Below, piece after piece: positions 51,220-61,093 of a stretch of DNA of 64,000 bases. How positions within the stretch are numbered: the first letter of the stretch is position 1; the number at the start of each line of letters is the position of its first letter. The stretch lies in assembly GCA_013399875.1 (NCBI GenBank), contig VXAZ01002369.1, forward strand, positions 579,459-643,458. The letters run 5' to 3'. The notes beneath the pieces were generated by a model. That model ran no database searches and had not been told where the DNA came from. It was given only the letters and a program-made list of their open reading frames with translations. Position numbers and translations under genes: made by a program. Source of the stretch: Gymnorhina tibicen. Its lineage: Eukaryota > Chordata > Aves > Passeriformes > Artamidae.

Positions 51220-52475
51220 CTTCGGAAAAGCAGATTTTCTTTCCAAAAAGCAGACAGCAATCTCTAATTTCATTCATACAAGAACTCCAAATGGATTATA
51301 AAAGGAAACTGAGTGCCTTCTAGAAGAAGCCAGGCATGTTCTGTCCTGGAATAGATTAAATCTGTTTTTATTAAAATCAGTGGAATGTGCACTTTTGAGT
51401 AAGTTTTACCATCCTGCCAATGGAGCGGAGCAACAGACCGAAGAGTCATGAAAACAAATGACTACTAGTGATGGTGGGAGAATTAAAGCAATGTCAAAAT
51501 CTTGACATGCAAGAGATATTTAATATTCAAAAATTATTTCTTCAATGCTACAGCTGAAACCATATAAGCAATACTTACACAGAAACGGAGAATAAATACT
51601 GCAAGATCATGGTCATAGTCCCTGTCTTCTGTGTTAAATCTTTACCGCTAAGAAGCCTGAACCCCTTCATGGTGTCAGTTTTTAGTGATACTGATATTCC
51701 CCTGAAACAGACAAGACAAAGAAGAAGGGATGTGGGAGCTTTTCCATGCCATTTTTATCCACCTAAAATTCTCATTAAAAACCAGGAGATGTGTAAGGAA
51801 AGCTAGGGCACTGTGTCATGTCCACCATCTCACGAGGAAAAGCCTCTCCAAAATGGAAGCACGAAATGAAGCAAGCCCCTTCCAAACTGTTGGTCTGTCC
51901 ACATGTCTGTCCACAGTTTGATTTGTGCAAAGCAAGTTTGTCCGAGGCCAGCGGGGATACAACAGTAAGAAAATGAATGATGAGGCACGAAACTTAGGCT
52001 GTGTGCAAACCCAGTAGCACTACTTGCAGAGAGCTGAGATCTCTCCCTGCACTGTTCAGCCCTCCCAGGAATGAGCACAAAGGCTCTGCTCCAAGCACAG
52101 CAGAAGTCTGGCCCATCCTCACAAAGGTTCCCTCACCTTTTGTTCTCTGTATCAAAAAGTTGGAACAAAACTGAGGAATATTTATTTAGTTCTGCTACTG
52201 CACATTACAAAAACCAGGAGTTTCTCTCCATGAGCCTACTCAGTGGCACCTTTCTACCCCTCCATAGAGTTTCTGAAACAGAAGCCAGTTATTATAACGC
52301 AGCCTGTCTCATCAAAAGCAAAATAACATCACAAGACTCTTTTTAAATGTGAATATACATGAATACAAAAGCGTTCCAACCACTGGGATGCAGTTGCTAC
52401 TCTAATACCCTTATTTACCAGTACATAAAAGGATGGATGGAAATTAGTTAATAAGATCAAAACCATCCTAAAATA

Positions 52476-52505
52476 GAAGCAGAAGGAATTGAAGCAGAAG
52501 GAATG
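52476..52505. repeat. 15-bp tandem duplication
   Basis: GAAGCAGAAGGAATT is followed directly by GAAGCAGAAGGAATG; the two units differ only in the last base. Confidence 0.93.
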
Positions 52506-52815
52506 CTTTCACCTGCTGTCAGATAGGGCCTGTATGAACCTATTGTACAACCAGCCCACCAGGTAGTGGTTACATTCCCTTCCACACACTCCAGCTTAGC
52601 TGAAACAATACACCTGAATCTTTATGCGTCTATATGGCTAAAATATCAAACTTAAAATAAATATAAACCTAGCAATTATATTATCCTGAGGCTTATGAAT
52701 CAAGAACTAAAAATGTAAATGTAATCTTAGAGGATTTAAGATCCACATTCCTTACAGAAAGAAAGCTGATTTTATTTCTTTGCATGAATGTTATTAAAAT
52801 CATTGACAACAACTT

Positions 52816-52832
52816 ACAACAACAACAACAAA
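52816..52832. repeat. (CAA)n run
   Basis: Five consecutive ACA units interrupt unique sequence. Confidence 0.88.
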
Positions 52833-54660
52833 ATCAATAAAAATAAGGAAACGTTGCCATAGTTCAATTATTTCTAACTTTAACTTAACTTAAGAATCAA
52901 ACAAAGTTACTGCCAAATTTAAAATCAAATCAAGGGTCTTAACCTCAGCAAAGAATCAAGACTCAATTATAGAAAGAATTAAATCAACAACATTTCTTCA
53001 AGAAATAATGTTTGTAGATTCTAGAAAGTAACAATCAATTTAATGAATCTCCTGCTGAAGCCAGAGTAATTTAAAGTGCATTCACACAGCAGTAAGGCAG
53101 AGCTATCTAATCTGCAATCTCAGGCTACTTGAGCTTCCTTCCAGGAAAGCTGCTTTTTTGTAAGTGTGGGTTTACACTGGGTGTTTCTAAGGCTCCTAGA
53201 AGTTCCAATATAGAGCCCAAAAGTTTTGGTATCTCAGGCTATGCTTTCAGAATGATTTCCATTTGCAAAACTTTTCTTTTTTATTCTTTTACAGGAGCTC
53301 ACAAAGCTTGCAAATGCACCAATGGCTTAAAGTTAAAGCTGGGATATCTCTCATCCTAAAAAAATACAAGCACTAAAAAGTAACATAAGCTAAAAATTAT
53401 GCTTAAGATTATCAGGGACTCATAAATGCATTGGTTCAGAGTTTCCTGGCCTCTCATGTAAGCACTGGGGCAGCATCAGGGACCAAAGCACCCGTCGTAG
53501 TGGCACAGAGCTGGAAGGCCCCAAGATTGGTCATAAGGTGTGGTTTCCTGTTAGTATTTTTGCTTCTTCTTTTCAAGATTGCCCACATGAGGATTTTAGG
53601 AAGAATTGTCTGGGATTTTTGCCACAAACTTCCCTTTCTCCTTGAATTTTGTTTGTTGAGCCTCACAAAGCTTCCCATTAAGGTCTTTAGGCAAACAAGT
53701 CAGCACACAGGCATGCACCATGATTAAGTTCTGTTCATCAGCTCAGTTAGGGAAAGAAATTTATCTGAGCATTTTTAAAATTCATGTAACGTCAAAATTA
53801 CAAAACCTGAAAGCTTAGAGCTTTTAAAGTTTTCTAAATTACCTTTAGATGTAATTCAGGATTGGCATAATTACATGAATAAGTATTTTTAAGTTACATT
53901 CTCCCACTAATATATGGAAGGTATATTTTTTTAAAAGACATTTTTATCAATAACCAATGAAAAAGTGTCTAGCCCATGGAAAAAACAGTAAAAGTAAACA
54001 TGAAAACTTGTGACAATTTAGCAGGAACATTCCCATTTTAGAACACAAGTTTTCATTTCAAATAGAACAGTAAGTCAAAAAAAAAAGCTACAATTTGACG
54101 TTTCATTTTGGCAGTTCTGTTCAAAATATTGCAAACTAAACCTCAGTAAGAATATGAACTCTTTTCTTTAGATTCTTTCCATTTCTCTAAGGAGTATCAG
54201 GGGAATACTGCATTTGCTGTTGAATGACACAGGAAAGCACTGCCTGTCGGCAGATGGTTGTCTCAGAACAAAAACAAGTCAGTGATTTTAGGCAAACTGT
54301 AGATATGAATTTACGGACATGAGGATAACAGCAACAATATACCATTATGAAAGTGAGTTACATGCTCAGGTTTATTGTTCCTCATCTTGTCAGAGTAATT
54401 TAAAAGTAAATCAATAATGATAAGTGATCCCCAGCTGGCAATTAACAATGCATCGTATATGTCTTTTAGGCACTGTAATAAAGATGATTCAGGGAACGGA
54501 TTCTGAGAGTGAGTGAGGAGTAGCTCAGATATCATTTACAGATTGATATCCACTTGGGAAGGGATTTCTGAAGTAATGCAACTACATTGAAAACATGGAA
54601 AACTTCAGGTAAGGGAAATGTACATGACCTAAAAGGCTGAGAAATCTTTGTGGAAGGAAT

Positions 54661-55340
54661 TGTCACAGAAACCGCTTCCTTTCAAATTAAGAAAGCACTC
54701 TCTCTTGTTAATGGCTTATCCTGGGTTACAGTGTATTCTATTACCATGAGCTGTTGAGACCAGGTGTGCCAATGTTCCTTGCCTCCTCCCTCAGGACTAT
54801 CTCCTGTTAATGGGCCCATCAGTGCCTTGCCCCATGACTCACCATCCCATTGTGAGATGCTCTGCCCAGGGGGAAGGAGCCAAGCATTCCCACTGGGATA
54901 AAATCAGGGGCCTGGAACAGCACAGGCAGCCTCACCTACTGGGATCCCAGAGGACAAGAGCTACACCACCACTGGATTTTCAGAGGAGGACCAGACTTGT
55001 TTCTACAAGATCACCACTTCAACAGAACCACTTCAAAGAGAACTGCAGCTACCATTACATTGGACTGCTACCAACCCCCTGCCCGGCAGGGTGCCAGGTT
55101 TTACCCCTGACTCTGTCAGGTTTTAAACCAGTTTCTCTATATTATTGTTTATATATATGTATATGTATACATATATATATGCATCTTAGTAAAAACTGTT
55201 ATTCCCATTTCCTCATATCTTTGCCTGAAAGCCCCTTAATATCAAATTTATAATAATTCGGAGGGAAAGGGGTTGTATTTTCCGTTCCAAGGGGGGCTCC
55301 TGCCTTCCTCAGGCAGACACCTGTCTTTCAAACCAAGACA
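54661..55340 (+). mobile_element. Second endogenous retrovirus LTR
   Basis: About 680 bp start with TGTCACAG and end with CCAAGACA, sharing a 4-bp terminal inverted repeat (TGTC/GACA). Inside is a TATA-like GGGATAAAATCAGG near 54,895-54,910. A U5-like end follows, with CTTTGCCTGAAAGCCCCTTA and TAATAATTCGGAGGG, then CTGTCTTTCAAACC. The last block is a repeat end I recognise from bird genomes. The CTTAAT...AATTCGG wording is shared with the U5 of the LTR at 16,070, suggesting related families. The plus orientation is inferred from the TATA-like and U5 order. No target-site duplication is seen, so the left end is uncertain by tens of bases. The 147-codon ORF inside (54,810-55,253) is incidental. 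Confidence 0.62.
55149..55181. repeat. TA-rich run inside the second LTR
   Basis: Alternating TATA/TGTA/CATA steps form a small dinucleotide expansion within the LTR. Confidence 0.85.
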
Positions 55341-55760
55341 TGGCTCAAGGAGATCATATTTGTAAATGCAGAGCAGAAAGAAATATATGCAGGTTTATGA
55401 TCTCCCAGGCAAGGTCAGGCTGTTTTAGGGCCTGATCCTCCTTGTCCTCCCAAGCCCCCACTGTTGCCAGGGAAGTTGAACAGGGGGAGTGAGTTGCAGA
55501 GGGACAACCTCTGGTTGGGGCTGAGGAGAAGCGAGAAGCTCTGAAACACAGAAGCATGGGGCAAGCTGAAGGCACTGACCCAGCAGCCGTCAGGCACAGC
55601 AAAGCAAAAGAGCTGGACTGTGACTTGGCACCATCACTCATGACTGATAGTTGTAAGGCACATTGGGGCTCGGCCAGGCCTTTAAGCTTGACTATGATGA
55701 GCAGTTTAAATACAGCCAATTTTCTTCAAGGCTTTGGATGCCCTTCAGAGCTCAGTTAGT
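55341..55760. other. G+C-richer stretch downstream of the second LTR, unidentified
   Basis: Immediately after the LTR the sequence reads TGGCTCAAGGAG. A retroviral primer-binding site normally begins with TGG at this spot, so leftover internal sequence is conceivable. The next 400 bp are richer in G+C than their surroundings and contain minus-strand open frames, but no gag motif or other protein similarity was recognised. Confidence 0.3.
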
Positions 55761-57029
55761 TATTTCCTGACATTTGGTATTCAAGCCATTTATTTCATGT
55801 GACAAATAACTATTTAACTGTTTTTTTAAGTTAAAGTCCTGTAATTGATCTAGCCTTCTTTTAAGTAACAGTTCACCAATAAGATGATTTTTGATCTAGG
55901 TTCAGCTCCAGCCCAGCTTCACCCCATCTTTCTCTTCCACCTGATCAGGATTCATCCCACTCTCACAGAACAGACCCTCCACAAGCACTCCAGGCACCAA
56001 AGCATGAGCCTTGAGAAGAGGTCCTCTCCTTCCTCCTAGTCCTCACTGCTCCCTATTACAAGAGGGGAAAGAAAGAAAAATCCAAACAACAAAAATCCCC
56101 ACAACTAACCCACAACTAAGTTTAACTGTGCCAAAAACAGAGGACAAAAATAAACCCTGCATTTCTGGTCTTTGGCTATGGCTTCAGTTGCTCCAGGGTA
56201 CCATGACCAAACTAATGCTGGGCAGGGGCGGAACTTTAGCATGAAGAAGTCCATAAAATTTAACTGCAAATGATTTAAGGGGAAGCTGTCAGGTGTGGGT
56301 GCAGGGCGGGTCTTAGAACAGATTGAACAAATGTTGCAGAATCCTTCAGAAGCTGGTACAGGAAAAAAAAAGAACAAGGTTTATACTCAAATGCAGAAAG
56401 ATATTGTTGTTTCACCCATAAAATGAGTAAATCTGAATCTGAGTTAGAGAGAAAATAATATTACATGTTTATATTTGCCACAATTGAATAAAGCCTTTAA
56501 TATTACCCATTCCAAGGCTGCAATGGACACTGCTGAAGGCCTTTGAGAAAATCATATTATGCCATGGAGAACAGCACAATGATCATATCCTCAAGTTAAT
56601 AGAATACAACCACTGCCTATGCATAATACCATAAATTAACTTTGATATTTATGTATCCAATAGGCTTATTCTTAACAACCTGACATTTCCAATCCTGCTG
56701 ATGTAAACTCGTATGTCATTCTCTCCTGCATGTGGTCAGCTAACAGAGTGTTTTTCCTGCATCATTCTAACATTATAGCATTTTAGATTTACAGAAAGGT
56801 AGGGACAGAGGGTGGAAGAAAAGGGCAGTGACTCCACTCAAAACGAATCTCAGCTAACATTCTCCCAGCACTACTAAACTGAATTAAATTGGTTTGCCTA
56901 AAACAAGCAGATACCAGTGACATTTTAGGCCAGGGAATTAGATTTCGAAGTAGCCATGAGAGCATTTATTAAATTCATGAAATGTTAATCTCCTAATGGT
57001 AATATATAACCTAATTTAATTTGTATGAA

Positions 57030-57150
57030 TTAGCCATGAATCACAATGGCAATAGAACCACTAAATCAGACAGAGGCTATGTTCTGTAGTGCTGGCTAAT
57101 TTCTTCATTATTTTTCTTGCTCTGAAAAAGTAGCTTAAACATGCAAATGA
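57030..57150. promoter_or_regulatory. Speculative enhancer-like cluster (SOX and octamer-type sites)
   Basis: Within A+T-rich DNA there is a CACAATGG (about 57,042, SOX-like) and a consensus POU octamer ATGCAAAT (57,141-57,148), with several ATTA/TAAT homeodomain cores nearby. Such short motifs occur often by chance. The entry marks a place to test for conservation and is not a claim of activity. Confidence 0.15.
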
Positions 57151-57303
57151 GACAACAGCGAACTACTTGAAAATCTTCCCTGTGCACTGTTGGTAAAGGA
57201 TAAAAAGACTCAAATAAGTCTTGTTTTAGGTTCCATGGCCATACAATAGTAACCTATACTGGTAATTTTAGAATCAAACTTCAAGGAAGCAGTAGAAACC
57301 AGA

Positions 57304-57367
57304 GCTGGGAATTGGATTTAGATGATCCTCCTAACTCAGGAGATTCTATGGTTCCATGATTCTATGA
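57304..57367 (+). mobile_element. CR1 terminal scrap
   Basis: About 64 bp resemble the last bases of a CR1: GGGAATTGGATTTAGATGAT, a short degraded block, then GGAGATTCTATGGTTCCATG and ATTCTATGAC. The repeated ATTCTATG-like octamer is the CR1 terminus. No upstream ORF2 similarity is visible, so this is either an extreme 5' truncation or an old eroded copy. Confidence 0.65.
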
Positions 57368-58082
57368 CTAAATCTCAGACACTGAAAGACTTCCTTCGAA
57401 AGAGAAATTCCACCAATCTGAAAGGAAAATAATCTTAAGTACTTCAAGACTGTTATGAATATTTACTCAAGAAGTACCTCATTAAGCCAACTCATGTAAT
57501 TTTATCTTTGTGATGCCTTCATAGAAAAAGTAACAAGATGTTGTAGAAAGTAAACACGTAACGCACAAATCTAGTAACAATGTTGCTAAATGTACCTTAA
57601 ACAAGACAAAGTACAGTAAGAGAATAAGATCTTAACTGTTCTGCCAAAATTAATGGGCACTGTGTAGCTAAAGCCCTGTGGATCCCTTTGTAAATATGCC
57701 TATTACATTGTTTTACAGCCGCCTGCAAGAACAAGACTTCGTCACCAAGGCTTCAAACGAACTGAAACCAGAACAGAAACTCTGTTGCTTAACGTAATGG
57801 GCTGACACAGTCAGCAATAACAGGCACACCAAATTGTCCTCCCTCAGGACAGGAAGAAAAACTCTGTCCCTAGTTCACACATAACCCAGGTGGAGAGGTT
57901 GAACCTGGGAGCATCCCTTGAGCTGAGGGGACCACACTGCTCCTGTGGCAGGGGAAGAGTGAACAATGGTGGCCCCAACAGGCTCATTGCCAAAAGGTGT
58001 TTTGTGAGCATGGCCGGAATGAAAACTATGAGGGAGTGAAAGTGTCATTTTCCAAGCCAGATACAAGCCCTCCTTGCAGGCT

Positions 58083-58131
58083 ATTTATATGTATATATTA
58101 TATATATAAAAATTATATATGAAGTTATACA
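58083..58131. repeat. TA-rich microsatellite
   Basis: Imperfect (TA)n with GT and AAAA breaks, about 300 bp downstream of the R2 coding end on the minus strand. Confidence 0.85.
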
Positions 58132-58420
58132 TATTGCTTTTCTGGGTTAAGTAAAAAAAGACAACTCATTCACCTAAGTAAAGATTAGTAATTGTTGTTT
58201 CCTGGCAGGATAGATGGCACGTCATGAATCCAAGTCCACTGTTGTCTGTACATACTATCAAAACCCTCCTAATTTTAACCTCATAAAAATAGGTAATTGG
58301 CTTGCAGCATACACAGTGACATCGCTCTTCGGTCAATAGATGAAAAGGAATAAGTTTATGTACAATTCATTAGTTCATACAACTACAATTCATTAAGGTC
58401 TTAAACTAATCCAAGTTCAA

Positions 58421-58790
58421 CTAGCAAATGTGTACAATGTCCAGTGAAGTAAAAGTGCATGATGACAGGAGCAAACTTCTCCTTCCAGGAACTGTACAGA
58501 GTCCTAGTCCGTCTAATAATTAATTGTTTCCTTCATACCACTTCCTGTGTGCTCCTAAAGAAAGTACTATAAATTTAATATTAGTGGCCTTGGTCAGTTC
58601 TTGAACTTTAAGATGCTGATATTTCTTTACTTTTTTTGCTGCCCTGTCTTCCAAATATGTTGATTTACTCTCATATCTAACTGATATCTACTACAAAGGC
58701 CTGATTTTCCTTAACAAATATCATATCTGGGTTACATAGTTCATTTTATTCATTTTTTAACATTGCTTCCTGGAATACTACCTTTTTTTT
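58421..58790 (-). pseudogene. R2 restriction-like endonuclease domain, frameshifted
   Basis: Downstream of the zinc knuckle and an A10 run (T10 on the plus strand, ending about 58,792), the minus strand reads WVVFQEAML and then NPDMIFVKENQAFVVD, giving PD-x12-D at 58,686-58,730. This is the catalytic signature of the R2 restriction-like endonuclease. A frame change right after the Asp is followed by RYESKSTYLED, KVKKYQHLKVQELTKATN, LSLGAHRKWYEGN and finally LDIVHIC, all in the order found at the C terminus of R2 proteins. The domain would have nicked the target DNA. The usual basic residue before PD is Asn here, and at least one internal stop is present. Confidence 0.86.
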
Positions 58791-58805
58791 TTAAGCTTCA
58801 TTCAC

Positions 58806-59090
58806 CTAGCTGTCACATAGTTGGTTATGTCTCTTAATCTTAGCATCTTGCACCACAGGGCAGTATGCAATAATATGAGCACAGCTCTCATTGTCCACCT
58901 GGCAGTGTCTGCATGATTTAGTTTGAGTCTGTTGCGTATCCTTAATCAGAAACTCTCTGGCTGGGTAGGCATTAGCTCTCAGCTGTTCCTCTGTCATGAG
59001 CTTTCTATGGGGAATTCCTCTAATGTTCAATCCAGCTGTTACTGATATTATCCTTCTCAAAGCTGAAAATTTCACAGCCTTGGGATACAA
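58806..59090 (-). pseudogene. R2 CCHC zinc-knuckle segment (94-codon open remnant)
   Basis: This 94-codon open stretch is the longest intact piece of the R2 relic. Residues 36-48 read EQLRANAYPAREF, like the block preceding the knuckle in R2. Residues 60-77 form a CCHC knuckle, C-x2-C-x8-H-x4-C (CRHC then H72 and C77; 58,860-58,913), followed by CPVVQDAKIKRHNQ. The IKRHN motif after the fourth ligand is typical of R2 proteins. All four zinc ligands are retained. The frame ends at a stop 17 residues after the knuckle, whereas the parent protein continued into the endonuclease. The apparent Met start is incidental. Confidence 0.85.
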
Positions 59091-59279
59091 GCTAGGTCCA
59101 AATTACAAATTCTTGGTTTTGCCAGCTACAGGACTTCAGAAAAATCACCTTTGCAGTGGGTATCTCCCATTCCAAGTCTGGTTCCTCACCACATAATTCC
59201 TCTGACATAACCATGACATCTTTTGGGTTTCAAACAAATGGAATTTGAAAATATTTGAAAGATGAAATCTTTATCGCCT

Positions 59280-59760
59280 CCTGCTGCAATTCACAATTTT
59301 TCAAACTCTTCCTCAATGCCATCCTTCTCAACAACTGCTCTTAATGTCTCATCCAAAGACAGCACAATTCTGTGTAATCTTCAAGCTGGCCACAGTAGGG
59401 ATCAGTCCTGAGATCGGTCTGGTAATACCTAAATCCCCATGTCTCAGGCTGTGCTATGACTTGGCTGTGCTATGACTTCCAACAGATGTAACCTTTCCTT
59501 GACAGCAGCTCAAATTGCAAGTCCAGGGTTTTCAGGAACATGGTTTATGATTTACCCGGCAGACCAAACTGATGTAATCAGAGTTCTATATCCTTTAAGG
59601 ATGTCAACTTTATAAAAGGCTCTCAAATGGAGCCCTTCCAATCTGTTCCAATCTGATCTTTTCCAGTAGTTCTGGGTTTGATATTCCAGTCTACGGGTCA
59701 ACACGTAGTCCTGGTACTTTTCAGGGCTACCAGGTTCAATCATATTGAGGGGGTGCTGTT
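59280..59760 (-). pseudogene. R2 post-RT (thumb/linker) region, frameshifted
   Basis: The frame of the RT palm continues at 59,552-59,743 with MIEPGSPEKYQ and AFYKVDILKGY, which resemble the segment following the palm in R2 proteins. After a frame change a second recognisable piece at about 59,288-59,361 reads LDETLRAVVEKDGIEEEF, also R2-like. A 16-bp tandem duplication at 59,447-59,478 lies between the two pieces and by itself shifts the frame. The homology call rests on similarity to the R2 family as I know it; a protein search would settle it. Confidence 0.72.
59447..59478. repeat. 16-bp perfect tandem duplication inside the R2 relic
   Basis: The unit GGCTGTGCTATGACTT occurs twice head to tail. 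Sixteen is not a multiple of three, so the duplication alone destroys the R2 frame. It looks like a replication-slippage event that happened after the element had stopped being selected. Confidence 0.95.
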
Positions 59761-59889
59761 AACTGCCCATGAAGGACAATAATTGATCATATGGGTCTTT
59801 AGTGGTCTTGATGTAAATTTTGTCTCCCTTTATGTCTTGAGGACAGTTAGCTCGCAGAAGACCTCCACAATTTCAGTATTTTTCATGCA

Positions 59890-60322
59890 TTCCACAGGAT
59901 CCACTCAATAGAACCAAGTCATGTGCAAAGATCACTCTTGTTCATTTTTCAAGCAATATCGAAACCCACATCTTTCCTCATCCAAGTTATACAGTTACAG
60001 GGTCTGTAGATAAGTTAAACAAAATTGGAGACATCTGATCACCTTGTTTTGTACCAATCCAAATCCCAACAGCATCCAGCTGTTCATTTTTAAGGTCAGT
60101 GTAAAACTGATGTTATCATATAGCTTCATATAATGTTATGATTGTCACACCCTTCTGCTCAGGAGCTGTAATGATGCAAGAATGGCTTTTGGTTTCAAAG
60201 GGTTTTGTTAAGTCAACAAAAACTACTCCCAGGGTCCAATATTCCTTCATGTTTCAAACTAATAGTTGTAATAGTTTCCAGTTTTCCACAGTTCATGATG
60301 ATCTCATAAATCCCCTTGGATT
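59890..60322 (-). pseudogene. R2 reverse-transcriptase palm (motifs A, B, C), broken
   Basis: One frame carries all three palm motifs. An NPRGF segment at 60,308-60,322 matches the conserved stretch ahead of motif A. Motif A at 60,182-60,232 reads LGVVFVDLTKPFETKSH and keeps the catalytic Asp of FVDL. Motif B at 59,996-60,058 reads IGTKQGDQMSPILFNL, the R2-type KQGD-MSP-LFNL signature. Motif C at about 59,893-59,935 reads VIFAHDLVLLSGS, where the first Asp of the FADD active site has become His. Several stops lie between the motifs, including a double stop between A and B. This was the enzyme that copied the R2 RNA into DNA at the nicked target; it is certainly inactive now. Confidence 0.88.
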
Positions 60323-61050
60323 ACTGGAGAGTGCAAGAACCTACCCAGAAGATTCTGTGATCAGCTTTGCATTTATAAAACAGGACCTTTTACTTTATTA
60401 ATACACTGATGCTCAAACTTCCTCCAGGAGTTTGGACATCTGGCATATTTTCAAATCAGATATTACATCTACCCCACATCAGTTTTTTTTCTGGTCATGT
60501 CCAGTAGAGCATTCAGAAATATCCTTAGCTTTAAGCACAGGTGTAAAGTGCAATTGCTAAATCAGGAGTCCTGACTTTACACGAATTACTACATGAGCCT
60601 TCTGCAAATGTTAGTAAGCACAGGCTATTTTTGAAAAGCATATTAAGGAAGTTACAGTTAAAGACAAAGAAGAAAGCTTTTTTTAATTGTTTTTACCTAA
60701 TGTACCCCTTTTTTTGGAACAGAAATGCAAAATGTTTGAATTTTAACAGCTTTTAAGAGCAGTCTTTGTTCTCGGAGCTATTGACAAAAATGTTGGTTAC
60801 TGCATCCATCTAATGTGTCTTTTAGATAATATAGTTCTTAAGGCAGTGTTTCAAAAAAATTGTTTGCTCTGTTGAGTTATCAGATTCAATTAGCCCCTTC
60901 AGAAAAGCAATCGATACCCCACCTGATTTAAGAAAGTTGCTATGCAATGCTTTTATATAATGGCAGCAATCCTTTTAGCTTTGGGAATCCAGCACTGCCT
61001 CCATTGGTGCCATGCTCCAGCTCTTGAATTATATGACCCTGAGTGAAAAC

Positions 61051-61093
61051 AAGAAGGGAGGGAGGAAGGGAGAGAAAGAGGAAGAGAAGGAGT
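61051..61093. repeat. Purine-only GGAA/GAGA tract
   Basis: About 43 bases of uninterrupted purines with irregular GGGA and GAGA units. Confidence 0.88.

Larger units (their letters stand above)
47868..54660. other. No gene seen between CR1 and the second LTR
   Basis: Two hairpins, one tandem duplication and microsatellites are listed separately. Positions 48,780-49,000 and 49,800-50,230 are G+C-richer islands in A+T-rich surroundings and may be unrecognised old insertions. Confidence 0.55.
55761..58420. other. No gene seen; CR1 scrap and possible R2 3' flank
   Basis: This region holds the CR1 terminal scrap and a TA microsatellite. The last few hundred bases next to 58,421 may include the R2 3' UTR, but nothing in them is diagnostic. 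Confidence 0.55.
58421..60440 (-). mobile_element. Decayed R2-clade non-LTR retrotransposon, C-terminal two thirds
   Basis: Translating the minus strand gives, in order, reverse-transcriptase motifs A, B and C, a thumb-like region, a CCHC zinc knuckle and a restriction-like endonuclease. Among LINEs, an RT followed by a CCHC finger and a PD-D endonuclease is the R2-type arrangement; CR1 and L1 carry an N-terminal APE endonuclease instead. R2 proteins nick 28S rDNA and prime reverse transcription on the cut. Here the reading frame is broken by several stops and by frameshifts near 59,460 and 58,680, so it makes no protein. The upstream limit is unclear: similarity is convincing to about 60,322 and plausible to about 60,440. 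The N-terminal DNA-binding fingers are not seen. Codons end at a stop at 58,421-58,423; any 3' UTR beyond this is not recognised. No 28S sequence is visible on either side. Confidence 0.88.

Noticed and set aside
54810..55253. 147-codon plus-strand ORF, the longest in the window
   Set aside because: It lies wholly inside the LTR at 54,661-55,340, its composition follows the repeat, and no domain is recognisable.
58000..58420. Possible 28S rRNA sequence flanking the R2 relic
   Set aside because: The conserved 28S segment adjoining canonical R2 insertions was looked for on both strands here and not found.
60138..60401. 87-codon plus-strand ORF
   Set aside because: It is the antisense shadow of the R2 reverse-transcriptase region on the minus strand.
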